A DNA stretch of 64,000 bases. Source: Geodermatophilaceae bacterium URHB0062 (GTDB lineage: Bacteria > Actinomycetota > Actinomycetes > Mycobacteriales > Geodermatophilaceae). The stretch spans positions 310,001-374,000 of the forward strand of contig JHVO01000008.1 of the NCBI GenBank assembly GCA_000620185.1, written 5' to 3'. Position 1 is the stretch's first letter; every line of letters starts with the position of its first letter. Both the position numbers and the translations under genes were made by a program. The notes under the pieces are model-generated. The model was not told the DNA's origin and did no database searches. It saw nothing but the letters and a program-made list of their open reading frames with translations. Below, one piece after another: positions 8,816-17,175 of this stretch.

Positions 8816-8845
8816 TTGTCCATCGGCCACTGGGCTCCCTAGTCT
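8816..8845 (+). promoter_or_regulatory. Putative promoter of the acyltransferase gene
   Basis: TTGTCC (8816-8821) and TAGTCT (8840-8845) are separated by 18 bases and lie about 20 bases before the PlsC start, inside the divergent region shared with the esterase operon. Confidence 0.45.
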
Positions 8846-8864
8846 GGCAGTTCACGAGGGAGGC

Positions 8865-9626
8865 GTGTTGTTCTACTGGTTCTTGAAGTTCGTCGCGATC
8901 GGTCCGGTGGTGCGCGTCCTCTTCCGCCCGGAGGTCGAGGGCGTGGAGAACGTGCCGGCGACCGGTGCGGCGATCCTGGCGAGCAACCACCTCTCCGCGG
9001 CGGACTGGATCTTCATGCCGTTGTCCCTCAAGCGGCGCGTGACCTTCCTGGCCAAGGCCGAGTACTTCACCGGCACGGGCGTGAAGGGCTTCCTCCAGCG
9101 GGCCTTCTTCAGCGGCGCCGGCCAGGTGCCGATCGACCGGTCGAGCGCGTCGGCCGCCGAGGCGGCCATCCAGACCGGCAAGCGGATCCTGAACGAGGGC
9201 AAGCTCCTGGGTATCTACCCGGAGGGCACCCGCTCGCCCGACGGCCGCCTCTACCGCGGCAAGATCGGCGTCGCCCGCACGGCGCTGGACACCGGAGCCC
9301 AGGTCATCCCGGTCGCCATGTGCTACGGCACCCGGAAGCTGCCGTTCGGCAAGAAGATCACGCGGGTCCGCGTGCGCTTCGGCAAGCCGCTGGACTTCTC
9401 CCGCTACGACGGGCTCTCCGGTGACCGGTTCGTCGAGCGCTCCATCACCGACGAGATCATGTACGAGATCATGGAGCTGTCGGGGCAGGAGTACGTCGAC
9501 GTCTACGGCGCCACGGTGAAGAAGTCGATGGACGCCACCGGCAAGAGCGCTCCCGACGTCGTCGCCAAGCTGCAGCCCCCGCCGGGCGAGGCCGGCGACC
9601 GCATGCCGTCGTCCCTGGCCGGCTGA
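8865..9626 (+). CDS. plsC: 1-acyl-glycerol-3-phosphate acyltransferase (PlsC family)
   Basis: A protein of about 253 residues with the HX4D motif NHLSAADW and the EGTRSPDG motif of lysophosphatidic acid acyltransferases. It would acylate the sn-2 position of 1-acyl-glycerol-3-phosphate to phosphatidic acid at the membrane. A hydrophobic N-terminal stretch (FYWFLKFVAIGPVVRVLF) suits monotopic membrane binding. The start is uncertain: GTG 8865 and TTG 8868 both follow GAGGGAGG, the second with better spacing. Its counterpart in the mycobacterial cluster is Rv2182c. Confidence 0.87.
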   Translation: MLFYWFLKFVAIGPVVRVLFRPEVEGVENVPATGAAILASNHLSAADWIFMPLSLKRRVTFLAKAEYFTGTGVKGFLQRAFFSGAGQVPIDRSSASAAEAAIQTGKRILNEGKLLGIYPEGTRSPDGRLYRGKIGVARTALDTGAQVIPVAMCYGTRKLPFGKKITRVRVRFGKPLDFSRYDGLSGDRFVERSITDEIMYEIMELSGQEYVDVYGATVKKSMDATGKSAPDVVAKLQPPPGEAGDRMPSSLAG

Positions 9627-9630
9627 TCCC

Positions 9631-10215
9631 TCAGCGGGCGGACAGGCGGTCGAGCACGTCGCGGAGCAGGGCGAGCAGCTCGTCGCGGGACATCGTCGGC
9701 TCCAGTGCCCACTGGCCCACGAGGTCCTCGGTGAAGGCGAACCACGCCAGGATCAGCTGGCGGCGGCGGGCGTCGTCGGGCAGGCCGAGTGCGTCGAGGG
9801 CCGCCTCGACGAGCCGGCCACGGGTCTCCTCGTAGACCTCCGAGACCCACGGGTCGCCGCCCGCGGCGCCGCGCACGAACGCGAGGTGGGTCTCGCGATA
9901 GGTCTCCACCCACCCGACGTAGCGGTCGAGCATCCCGCTGACGCGCTCCTCCGGCGACGTGCCCGGCCGGGGCAGCAGGTGCTCCCAGAGCAGGTCGGCC
10001 GCGGCCCGGGTGACCGCCGTGTAGTACTCGCGCTTGGTCGCGAAGTAGTGGAACAGCAGGCTGCGGCTGATGCCGGCGCGACGGGCCACCTCGTCGATGG
10101 TCAGCTCCTGCACCGGCGTCGTCGGCAGGAGCTCGAGGCCGATCCGGACGAGCTGCGCCCTCCGGTCGTCGGCCGACCGCCGCAGCCGGGGCGGCTCGGC
10201 GGGGGAGGCGGTCAC
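9631..10215 (-). CDS. TetR-family transcriptional regulator
   Basis: A 194-residue regulator. The helix-turn-helix spans about residues 27-62, with LTIDEVARRAGISRSLLFHYF and then ATKREYYTAVT. The C-terminal ligand domain is helical. I chose the GTG at 10215 because the HTH then sits near the N-terminus as usual; the open frame continues upstream into the hydrolase gene. It is the last gene of the monooxygenase-hydrolase-TetR operon. The palindromic sites at 12751-12771 and 12781-12797 in the operon promoter are its likely operators. Confidence 0.85.
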   Translation of the reverse strand: MTASPAEPPRLRRSADDRRAQLVRIGLELLPTTPVQELTIDEVARRAGISRSLLFHYFATKREYYTAVTRAAADLLWEHLLPRPGTSPEERVSGMLDRYVGWVETYRETHLAFVRGAAGGDPWVSEVYEETRGRLVEAALDALGLPDDARRRQLILAWFAFTEDLVGQWALEPTMSRDELLALLRDVLDRLSAR

Positions 10216-10231
10216 GCGGTCGATGGTGCCC

Positions 10232-11173
10232 TCACGCGGCGGCCCGGTCGTCGAGCGCCGCCTCGAGCAGCCGGAGAAGGGCGTCGACGAGCAGCTGCGG
10301 GCGCTCCTGGGGGAGCATGTGCCCGGTCCGCTCGACCTGGTGGAGCTGGGCATCGGGCAGCGCGTCGGCGAGCTGCCGGCTGTGCCGCGGCGGCGTGAGC
10401 TTGTCCTCGTCGCCGACGAAGATCTCGACGGGTACGCGGGTCAGCGCGGACAGGTTCTCCCGCTTGTCGTGCTCGTCGAGGGCGGGCATGAACGTGATGA
10501 ACGCGCGAACCGTCGACGCGTGCATGATCTCCGCCCCGGCCAGCACCATCGCGTCGCTCGCGTCGGCGCCGTAGAGGAGCTCGCGGACCATCCTCCGGTG
10601 CCGCGGGTGGCTCGGCGGCAGCAGCGTCCGGAGCTTCTCCACCAGGACGGCGCCCGCCAGCGCCGCGTTCAGCACGCCCGGCTTCAGCGCCGCCATGCGC
10701 CCGGCGGCGCTGCGCGGATCGGACGTGAGGTCGCCGGCCGACGTCGACACCAGCGCCACCCCGCGCACCCGGTCGCCGAAGAGCTCCGGGCGCGCAGCGG
10801 CCAGGCACATAATCGTCATGCCGCCCATCGAGTGGCCGCCGAGCACCACCGGGCCGGTCGGCACGAGCTGGTCGAGCAGCGATGCGAGGTCGGCGCCCAG
10901 CTGGTCGATGGAGATCTCGGCGTCCGGGTGAGTGGGGGAAGGCCACGTCGATCGGCCATGGCCGCGCTGGTCGTACCGGATCAGCCGCAGCTCGCCGTCG
11001 GCGATGCGGGGTGCGAGCAGGTCAGCGACGTCGTCCCAGGCGGCCTGCGCCAAGGTCCAGCCGTGCGCCAGGACGAGGGTGACCGGGGCGTCCTCGGAGC
11101 CGTCGACGACGGCGTGCAGCTGCGCGCCGTCCGGCGTGCGGACGGCGGCGACGCGGCGCCACACGGTGTGCAT
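10232..11173 (-). CDS. Alpha/beta hydrolase in monooxygenase operon
   Basis: A 313-residue hydrolase with AHGWTLAQAAWDD at the oxyanion loop, the nucleophile elbow GHSMGG, an acid residue in FVGDEDKLTPP and the histidine in RTGHMLPQERP. The start overlaps the monooxygenase stop as TGATG. Next to a Baeyer-Villiger-type monooxygenase, the natural role is hydrolysis of the ester or lactone that the monooxygenase makes from a ketone. The substrate cannot be read from sequence. Confidence 0.83.
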   Translation of the reverse strand: MHTVWRRVAAVRTPDGAQLHAVVDGSEDAPVTLVLAHGWTLAQAAWDDVADLLAPRIADGELRLIRYDQRGHGRSTWPSPTHPDAEISIDQLGADLASLLDQLVPTGPVVLGGHSMGGMTIMCLAAARPELFGDRVRGVALVSTSAGDLTSDPRSAAGRMAALKPGVLNAALAGAVLVEKLRTLLPPSHPRHRRMVRELLYGADASDAMVLAGAEIMHASTVRAFITFMPALDEHDKRENLSALTRVPVEIFVGDEDKLTPPRHSRQLADALPDAQLHQVERTGHMLPQERPQLLVDALLRLLEAALDDRAAA

Positions 11174-12714
11174 CACGCCGCCACCTCCGGCCGGGAGGCG
11201 GGTGCTCCGGCCGGGACGCCGACGTAGTTCTCGCGGTCGAGCTTCCGGGTCAGCCGGCGGAACCGGAAGGTGAAGTCCGGCCAGAGCGTGGTGTTGTGGC
11301 CGTGCCGGTCGAGGTACCAGCTGGCGCAGCCGCCGGCGAGCCACACGGTGCCCTTCGACTTCTCGGCGACGAGCGAGCGCCACGCCTCCTGGGCGGCGGG
11401 CGTGGTCTCGAGCACGTCGAGGCCCTCGGCGTCCATCGTCCGCAGCGCGTCGTCCACGTAGGCGACCTGCGACTCGATCATGTAGACCATCGACGTGTGC
11501 CCGACCCCGACGTTGGGGCCGACCAGCAGGAAGAGGTTCGGGAACCCGGCGACCGCGGCGCTGCGGTTGCTCACCATGCCGTCGGACCACACGTCGGCCA
11601 GGGAGCGACCCTCCCGGCCCCGGATCCGCTTCGCGATCGGCAGGTCGGTCACGGAGAAGCCGGTGGCCAGCACGATCGTGTCGGTCGGCCGCTCCACGCC
11701 GTCCCTGGTCACGACGGAGTGCGGCCGCACCTCGGCGATGCCCGCCGTCACCAGTTCGGCGTTGGGCGCCGCGACGGCAGGGAAGTAGTCGTTGCTGATC
11801 AGGATCCGCTTGCAGCCGATCGTGTAGTCGGGGGTGAGGGCCTTCCGAAGCTTGGGGTCGCGGACCTGGCGGTGCAGATGCGTGCGCGCGAGTTTGGCCA
11901 CCGGCCGGAGGAACCGGCGGTTCTTGGCCAGCCCGATCACGAGGAACTCGCGGAAGAGGTAGAGGAACGCGCGGATCCCGCGCTGCAGCCCGGGGACGTA
12001 GGTGTACAGCCGGCGCGTCCAGGGCTTCACCGGGTGGTCGGTGCGCGGGACGACCCAGGCGGGCGTGCGCTGGTAGACGGTGATGCTGTCGACGATCGGC
12101 TGGATCGCGGGCACCACCTGGATCGCCGAGGCGCCGGTGCCGATGACCGCCACCCTCTTGCCGGAGAGGTCGTGGGCGTGCTCCCAGCGGGCCGAGTGCA
12201 TGACCGTGCCGGCGAACGTGTCGAGGCCGGGGATGTCGGGACGGGCCGGGTCGGCCAGCGCGCCCGCCGCCGAGATCAGGACGCGCGCCCGGAACTCGCC
12301 GGCCGTCGTCGTCACGTGCCACCGCCGCGCGGCGTCGTCCCACCGGGCCGAGGTGACGTCGGCACCGAAAACGCAGTGCCTGCGGACGTCGAAACGGTCG
12401 GCGGTGGCCCGCAGGTACGCCTGGATCTCGGGCTGCTCGGAGTACGAGCGCCCCCATCGCGGGTTGGGCGCGAACGAGAACGAGTAGAGGTTGGACTGCA
12501 CGTCGCACGCGGCCCCGGGATAGGTGTTGTCCCGCCAGGTGCCGCCCACGTCGCCGGCCCGCTCGAGGACGACGAAGTCCGTCTCACCCCGTCGCCGGAG
12601 CGCGATCGCCATGCCCAGGCCGGCGAACCCGGAGCCGATGATCGCCACCCGTACCTCGCGCGCGTCGGGGGACGCGTCGGGGGACGCCGCGGGTGTCTCG
12701 AGCGTGCTGGTCAC
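11173..12714 (-). CDS. Flavin-containing (Baeyer-Villiger-type) monooxygenase
   Basis: A 513-residue FAD/NADPH monooxygenase. The first dinucleotide-binding loop is GSGFAGLGMAIALRRRG (about residue 27). The Baeyer-Villiger fingerprint FxGxxxHxxxW reads FAGTVMHSARW, and the second nucleotide loop is VIGTGASAIQ. FAD-binding GGTWRDNTYPGAACDV is also present. It would insert oxygen next to a ketone carbonyl to give an ester or lactone. The start is GTG with GAGGAG upstream. It leads an operon with a hydrolase and TetR regulator, divergent from an SDR that could supply the ketone. It is similar in kind to the mycobacterial MymA group. Confidence 0.86.
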   Translation of the reverse strand: MTSTLETPAASPDASPDAREVRVAIIGSGFAGLGMAIALRRRGETDFVVLERAGDVGGTWRDNTYPGAACDVQSNLYSFSFAPNPRWGRSYSEQPEIQAYLRATADRFDVRRHCVFGADVTSARWDDAARRWHVTTTAGEFRARVLISAAGALADPARPDIPGLDTFAGTVMHSARWEHAHDLSGKRVAVIGTGASAIQVVPAIQPIVDSITVYQRTPAWVVPRTDHPVKPWTRRLYTYVPGLQRGIRAFLYLFREFLVIGLAKNRRFLRPVAKLARTHLHRQVRDPKLRKALTPDYTIGCKRILISNDYFPAVAAPNAELVTAGIAEVRPHSVVTRDGVERPTDTIVLATGFSVTDLPIAKRIRGREGRSLADVWSDGMVSNRSAAVAGFPNLFLLVGPNVGVGHTSMVYMIESQVAYVDDALRTMDAEGLDVLETTPAAQEAWRSLVAEKSKGTVWLAGGCASWYLDRHGHNTTLWPDFTFRFRRLTRKLDRENYVGVPAGAPASRPEVAA

Positions 12715-12750
12715 CGGCGACGGGCTCCTCGACTAGGCGTGCGGCTCGGC

Positions 12751-12771
12751 TTGCTGAGCAACGCTCAACAA
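12751..12771. promoter_or_regulatory. Palindromic operator, probably for the TetR regulator
   Basis: A 21-base near-perfect palindrome: TTG, C, TGAGC, AAC, GCTCA, A, CAA. The inner TGAGC-N3-GCTCA arms are perfect and the outer TTG/CAA also match. It lies between the divergent monooxygenase and SDR genes, where a TetR repressor of both would bind. Confidence 0.6.
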
Positions 12772-12780
12772 GCTACAACG

Positions 12781-12797
12781 GCGCTCAGGAGCGCTCA
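12781..12797. promoter_or_regulatory. Second operator-like inverted repeat
   Basis: GCGCTC-AG-GAGCGC is a perfect inverted repeat, and it is followed by another GCTCA half-site at 12793. It repeats the GCTCA half-sites of the palindrome 14 bases upstream, so it may be a second binding site. Confidence 0.5.
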
Positions 12798-12828
12798 ATG
12801 CGGGCGCCACACACCCGAGGGAGCTTCG

Positions 12829-13725
12829 ATGGCGCGCACCCGCACGTCCCTGGACGGGAAGACCGTCCTGATCACCGGTGCGGCGCGCGGCATCGGCGCC
12901 GCGCTCGCCCGCAAAGCCGCCGCCCGGGGAGCCCGCGTCGCGCTGGTCGGGTTGGAGCCGGAGCAGCTGGCCGCCGTCGCCGACGAGCTGGGTCCGCAGC
13001 ACCTGTGGGTGGAGGCCGACGTCACCGACGCGGAGGCGCTGCGGGCGGCCGTGCAGCGCACCGTCGACACCTTCGGCGGGCTGGACGTCGTCGTCGCGAA
13101 CGCGGGCATCGCGCCGCTGACGACCGTGATGACCAGCTCGCCGCACGCGCTGGCCCGCACCGTCGAGGTCAACCTCATCGGCGCGATGCTGACCGCCCAC
13201 GCCGCCCTGCCGGAGATCGCGAAGCGCCGGGGACACGTGCTGCTGATCAGCTCGGCCGCCGCCTTCACCGTCCTGCCGGGCATGAGCGCCTACTGCGCGG
13301 CCAAGGCGGGCCTCGAGCGCTTCGGCGACGCGCTGCGCCTGGAGGTCGCCCACCGTGGGGTGACGGTGGCGAGCGCCCACCCGACGTGGATCGACACCGA
13401 CATGGTGCGGGACACGGAGGCCGCGCTGCCCACCTTCGCGGCGACCCGCACGCAGCTCCCGGGCCCGCTGGGCGCCTACACCTCGGTGGACGCGTGCGCC
13501 GAGGCGCTCGTCGAGAACCTGGAGACCCGTCGTCGCCGGGTGTTCGTGCCGGGCTCGGTCGGCATCGTCTCGGCGCTGCGCCAGGTCGTCACCGGCGCCG
13601 TCTCGGAGAAGGTGATGCTGGTGGCCGCCAAGCGGCGGGTGCCGCAGCTCGAGCGGGACATCGCCGCACTCGACGGCCAGGAGTTCGGCGCGAACTCCGT
13701 CGGCGACCGCGGCCGTCAGAGGTAG
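12829..13725 (+). CDS. Short-chain dehydrogenase/reductase
   Basis: A 298-residue classical SDR. The cofactor loop is TGAARGIG (TGxxxGxG), NAG is present in VVANAGIAP, the catalytic serine is in LLISSAAAF and the YxxxK pair is YCAAK. It would oxidise an alcohol or reduce a ketone with NAD(P)H. The ATG has GAGGGAG upstream. It is divergent from the monooxygenase operon across shared operators, so alcohol to ketone (SDR), ketone to ester (monooxygenase), ester to acid plus alcohol (hydrolase) is a coherent pathway. Confidence 0.87.
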   Translation: MARTRTSLDGKTVLITGAARGIGAALARKAAARGARVALVGLEPEQLAAVADELGPQHLWVEADVTDAEALRAAVQRTVDTFGGLDVVVANAGIAPLTTVMTSSPHALARTVEVNLIGAMLTAHAALPEIAKRRGHVLLISSAAAFTVLPGMSAYCAAKAGLERFGDALRLEVAHRGVTVASAHPTWIDTDMVRDTEAALPTFAATRTQLPGPLGAYTSVDACAEALVENLETRRRRVFVPGSVGIVSALRQVVTGAVSEKVMLVAAKRRVPQLERDIAALDGQEFGANSVGDRGRQR

Positions 13726-13742
13726 CCGCACACCGGAGCTGA

Positions 13743-14228
13743 TCAGGGCAGGGCGTAGCGCAGCTCGGTCCCCGAACGCGGGCGCTCGGTGAATCCCACC
13801 TTCTCCAGCACACGGATCGAGGCGAGGTTGCCGGGCTCGACGGTCGCTACCACCTCGGTCACGTCCGGTCGGCCCACCGCGAACGCGGTCAGGGCCCGCA
13901 CCGCCTCGGTCGCGTAGCCCCGACCGCGGCGGGACGCCACGAGCCCGTATCCGATCTCCACGCGGCCGTTCTCGGGCGGCCCGAGGAAGCCGGCGCTGCC
14001 GACCGCCAGTCCGCTGTCCCGCTCGACGACCAGGCGGGCGGTGAAGTCGGCATCGGGGCCGGAGGGGATCCCGGTTCGTTCCAGGAATGCGGCGATCTCG
14101 CGGTCGCCGTCCGCCGGGAAGTCCGGTGCCCAGTACGGCAGCCGATGCGCTCCGACGATCGCGGCCACGTCCTCCGACGTGAACAGTGGCAGCACGAGCC
14201 GCCGCGTCTCCACGGTCAGGAGGTCCAC
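13743..14228 (-). CDS. GNAT N-acetyltransferase (RimJ/RimL-like)
   Basis: A 161-residue GNAT of the RimJ/RimL type. It opens with TRRLVLPLFTSEDV, has the acetyl-CoA loop ASRRGRGYATEAV, and the late motif PGNLASIRVLEKVGF. It would acetylate an amine, possibly a protein N-terminus or a small molecule; the substrate is unknown. I favour the GTG at 14228, which overlaps the glycerol kinase gene by 13 bases; VET at 14213 is an alternative start. Confidence 0.78.
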   Translation of the reverse strand: MDLLTVETRRLVLPLFTSEDVAAIVGAHRLPYWAPDFPADGDREIAAFLERTGIPSGPDADFTARLVVERDSGLAVGSAGFLGPPENGRVEIGYGLVASRRGRGYATEAVRALTAFAVGRPDVTEVVATVEPGNLASIRVLEKVGFTERPRSGTELRYALP

Positions 14229-15685
14229 TTGCCGGCGCGGCCGACGGCGTCGCGCCACCGGTCGTGCCGGCCGTCGTCCCGCCGTCCGGGCTCGGGCTCG
14301 AACCGCCGGTCGAGCGCCCAGGTCCGGGCCAGCTCGTCGGTCGAGCTCCAGACGCCGGTGCCGAGTCCGGCCAGGAAGGCCGCGCCCAGTGCCGTCGTCT
14401 CGGTGACCACCGGACGGCGGACGGGGACGCCGAGCTGGTCGGCCTGCAGCTGCATGAGCAGGTCGTTGGCGCTGGCACCGCCGTCGGCGGACAGTTCTGG
14501 CACCTCCAGCCCGGCCTCGTCGACCATGACGTCGACGACGTCGCGCACCTCGAACGCCATGGCCTCCAGCGTCGCCCGGGCAAGGTGCGCGCGGGTGGTG
14601 CCGCGGGTGAGCCCGAGGATGGCGCCGCGGGCGTGCGGGTCCCAGTGCGGTGCGCCCATGCCGGTCAGCGCGGGGACGAACACGACGTCACCGGAGTCGG
14701 GCACCGTGCGGGCCAGGCCCTCGATCTCGGCGGCGGAATCGATCAGGCCGAGCCCGTCACGCAGCCACTGCACCGCGGCACCGGTGACGAAGATGGCGCC
14801 CTCGAGGGCGTAGACCAGCCCGTCGCCGATGTCCCACGCGACGGTGCTCAGCAGCCCGGCGTCGGAGCGCACCGGCGTCGTCCCGGTGTTGGTGAGCACG
14901 AACGAGCCCGTGCCGTAGGTGCACTTGCTCATGCCGGGGGAGTAGCAGGCCTGGCCGAACAGGGCGGCCTGCTGGTCGCCGGCGATCCCGGCGATCGGCA
15001 GCGCGAGCCCGAGGAACGAGTCGGGGTCGGTGGTGCCGACGACGCCGGAGCTGGGCACGATCTCGGGCAGCGCCGGCCGCGGCACGTCGAACAGGTCGCA
15101 CAGCTCGTCGGACCAGCTGCCCTTCGCGAGGTCGAACAGCAGCGTGCGGCAGGCGTTGCTGGGGTCGGTGACGTGGGCGGCACCGCCGGTGAGGCGGGCG
15201 ATCACATAGGAGTCGACGGTGCCCAGGGCCAGGGCGCCGTCCCGGACGCCGGCCCACAGATGCGGTTCGTGCTCGGCCAGCCAGGCGTACTTCGTGCCGG
15301 TGAAGTAGGGGTCGAGCCGGAGCCCGGTGAGCTCGGTGACACGCTCCTCGGAGGGACGCAGCCGGTCGCAGATACCCGTGGTGCGCCGGTCCTGCCAGAC
15401 GATCGCCGGCCGCGGGGCGCGCAGCGTGCGCCGGTCCCACACCACGGCCGTCTCCCGCTGGTCGGTGATGCCGACGCACGTGGGCTCGGCGTCGGTGCCG
15501 GCGAGCGCCTCCCGGCACGCGGCGACCGTCGCCGTCCAGATGTCGTCCGGCTCGTGCTCGACCCAGCCCGGGCGGGGGAAGAGCTGCGCGAACTCGCGAT
15601 AGCCGCGGGACAGGACGTCGCCCTGCTCGCCGACGACCAGCGCCGTCACCCCGGTCGTTCCTGCGTCGATGGCCAGTACCGGCAT
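14216..15685 (-). CDS. glpK: Glycerol kinase
   Basis: A 489-residue FGGY-family carbohydrate kinase that would phosphorylate glycerol with ATP to glycerol-3-phosphate. The N-terminal AIDAGTTGVTALV, the VWQDRRT block, the FGGY signature region YGTGSFVLTNTG and the C-terminal LSADGGASANDLLMQLQAD all match GlpK. The ATG at 15685 gives the standard N-terminus MPVLAIDAGTTG; the open frame extends upstream without homology. No glycerol facilitator or GlpD adjoins it. Confidence 0.88.
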   Translation of the reverse strand: MPVLAIDAGTTGVTALVVGEQGDVLSRGYREFAQLFPRPGWVEHEPDDIWTATVAACREALAGTDAEPTCVGITDQRETAVVWDRRTLRAPRPAIVWQDRRTTGICDRLRPSEERVTELTGLRLDPYFTGTKYAWLAEHEPHLWAGVRDGALALGTVDSYVIARLTGGAAHVTDPSNACRTLLFDLAKGSWSDELCDLFDVPRPALPEIVPSSGVVGTTDPDSFLGLALPIAGIAGDQQAALFGQACYSPGMSKCTYGTGSFVLTNTGTTPVRSDAGLLSTVAWDIGDGLVYALEGAIFVTGAAVQWLRDGLGLIDSAAEIEGLARTVPDSGDVVFVPALTGMGAPHWDPHARGAILGLTRGTTRAHLARATLEAMAFEVRDVVDVMVDEAGLEVPELSADGGASANDLLMQLQADQLGVPVRRPVVTETTALGAAFLAGLGTGVWSSTDELARTWALDRRFEPEPGRRDDGRHDRWRDAVGRAGKWTS

Positions 15686-15737
15686 GACCGGCACGCTAGC
15701 CGGGCGGACCGACCGGCGATGCCCCAGGATCGGCCCG

Positions 15738-16187
15738 GTGACCACCGGAATCACGTTCATCCGCCCGCCCGACCTGCACGACGGCGTCCCGTACGCCTAC
15801 GCGGCCGTCACCGATCCCGGCCGCACGCTCTTCACCGCCGGCGCCTGCCCGCTGGACGGCGACGGCCGCACGGTCGCCGTCGGCGACGTCGCCGGGCAGG
15901 CCCGCCAGGTGATGGCCAACCTCGTCACGGTCCTGGAGACGGCGGGTGCGGCGCTGACCGACGTCGTGAAGACCACCGTCTACGTGGCGTCGACCGACCG
16001 TGCCGACCTCGTCGCGGCGTGGCAGGTCGTGCGTGAGTGCTTCGGCGACCACGACGCACCCAGCACGCTGCTCGGGGTGGCCGTGCTCGGGTGGCCCGAC
16101 CAGCTCGTCGAGGTGGAGGCGGTCGCGGTGCGTGACACGTGGCGGGAGCCGGACCCGCCGGCGGACGCCTCTACCGTGGCGCCGTGA
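15738..16187 (+). CDS. RidA family (YjgF/UK114) enamine/imine deaminase-like protein
   Basis: A 149-residue RidA-like protein. The family core is visible: LFTAGACPLDGDG, GQARQVMANLVTVLETAGA, VVKTTVYVAS and the C-terminal LVEVEAVAV. RidA proteins hydrolyse reactive 2-aminoacrylate and related imines. The conserved arginine near the C-terminus of canonical RidA is not clear here, so it may belong to a divergent Rid subgroup. It starts with GTG at 15738, divergent from glpK, and overlaps the exoribonuclease start as GTGA. Confidence 0.8.
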   Translation: MTTGITFIRPPDLHDGVPYAYAAVTDPGRTLFTAGACPLDGDGRTVAVGDVAGQARQVMANLVTVLETAGAALTDVVKTTVYVASTDRADLVAAWQVVRECFGDHDAPSTLLGVAVLGWPDQLVEVEAVAVRDTWREPDPPADASTVAP

Positions 16188-16672
16188 GCCCGCGCCGCTT
16201 CTTCTACGACACCGAGTTCATCGAGGACGGCACCACGATCGATCTGGTGTCGATCGGTGTCGTCGACGAGACGGGACGGGAGTTCTACGCCGTCAGCACG
16301 CAGTTCGACGAGCGCAAGGCGATCCCGTGGGTCCGGCGCAACGTGCTCGACCAGCTGCCGTCGCCCGCGGACAAGGCATGGCGGACCCGCGACCGCATCC
16401 GTGACGACCTGCTGGCCTTCCTCACCGGCCCGGGCGAGGAGATCGAGCTGTGGGCGTGGTTCGCCGCCTACGACCACGTCGCGCTGTGCCAGCTGTGGGG
16501 TGCGATGCCGGCGCTGCCCCGGCCGATCCCGCGGTTCACCCGCGAGCTGCGCCAGCGCTGGGACGACCTCGGCCGGCCGGAGCTGCCGCCCAAGCCCGCG
16601 GGCACGCACGACGCCCTGGTCGACGCCCGCTACAACCTCGAGCGCTGGAAGGTCATGGAGGCAGCGGGCTGA
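16184..16672 (+). CDS. 3'-5' exoribonuclease, Rv2179c (RNase AS) type
   Basis: A 162-residue DEDDh exonuclease. It begins RRFFYDTEFIEDGTTIDL with the catalytic DTEF pair; the second acidic residue is in FAAYDHVALCQLW and the terminal GTHDALVDARYN supplies the histidine and last aspartate. Rv2179c-type enzymes trim RNA 3' ends with a preference for adenylate tails. It is coupled to the RidA gene by GTGA and to the DinB gene by TGATG, and is close to DAHP synthase as Rv2179c is to aroG. Confidence 0.88.
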   Translation: MSPRRFFYDTEFIEDGTTIDLVSIGVVDETGREFYAVSTQFDERKAIPWVRRNVLDQLPSPADKAWRTRDRIRDDLLAFLTGPGEEIELWAWFAAYDHVALCQLWGAMPALPRPIPRFTRELRQRWDDLGRPELPPKPAGTHDALVDARYNLERWKVMEAAG

Positions 16673-17175
16673 TGACGGACGGCCGGACCGACGTCCCCCT
16701 CGCCGGTGGCGAGCGGGAGCTGCTGCGCGCCTACCTCGAGTTCCACCGCGAGACCCTCGCGCTCAAGTGCGCCGGGCTCTCGGACGACGACCTCCGGCGA
16801 CGGACGACGTCGTCGTCCCTGTCGCTGCTCTCGCTGGTCCGGCACATGGCCGAGGTGGAGCGGGCGTGGTTCCGGCGGGTGCTGGACGGGCAGGACGTCC
16901 CGCTGGTCTGGTCGCCGGACGGCGACTTCCAGGTCGCGTACGACGCCGCAGACGCGGCACCGGAGGAGGCGTTCGCCGCCTGGCAGGCCGAGATCGCGAT
17001 CGCCCGGGACATCGAGGCGGCCGCGCCGTCGCTCGACGTCACCGGCGTCGACCGGCGGTCCGGCGACGAGTACTCGTTGCGCCGGGTGCTGCTGCACCTC
17101 ATCCAGGAGTACGCCCGGCACAACGGCCACGCCGACGTGATCCGGGAGGGGATCGACGGCGTCACCGGCGTCTAG
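16672..17175 (+). CDS. DinB-family (DUF664) protein
   Basis: A 167-residue four-helix DinB/DUF664 protein. The putative metal-binding histidines lie in SLVRHMAEVERAWF and EYARHNGHADVIREG. Members include mycothiol- or bacillithiol-dependent S-transferases, so a thiol-transferase role is possible, but many have no known function. It overlaps the exoribonuclease stop by TGATG and its end overlaps the convergent NmrA gene by four bases. It is unrelated to the DinB polymerase at 59713. Confidence 0.8.
   Translation: MTDGRTDVPLAGGERELLRAYLEFHRETLALKCAGLSDDDLRRRTTSSSLSLLSLVRHMAEVERAWFRRVLDGQDVPLVWSPDGDFQVAYDAADAAPEEAFAAWQAEIAIARDIEAAAPSLDVTGVDRRSGDEYSLRRVLLHLIQEYARHNGHADVIREGIDGVTGV

Noticed and set aside
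8022-8864. N-terminal extension of the PlsC frame
   Set aside because: This part is antisense to the esterase gene and lacks homology; the ribosome binding site near 8860 marks the real start.
16672-17175. DinB annotation as a DNA polymerase
   Set aside because: This is the unrelated DinB/DUF664 four-helix family; the polymerase DinB is at 59713.
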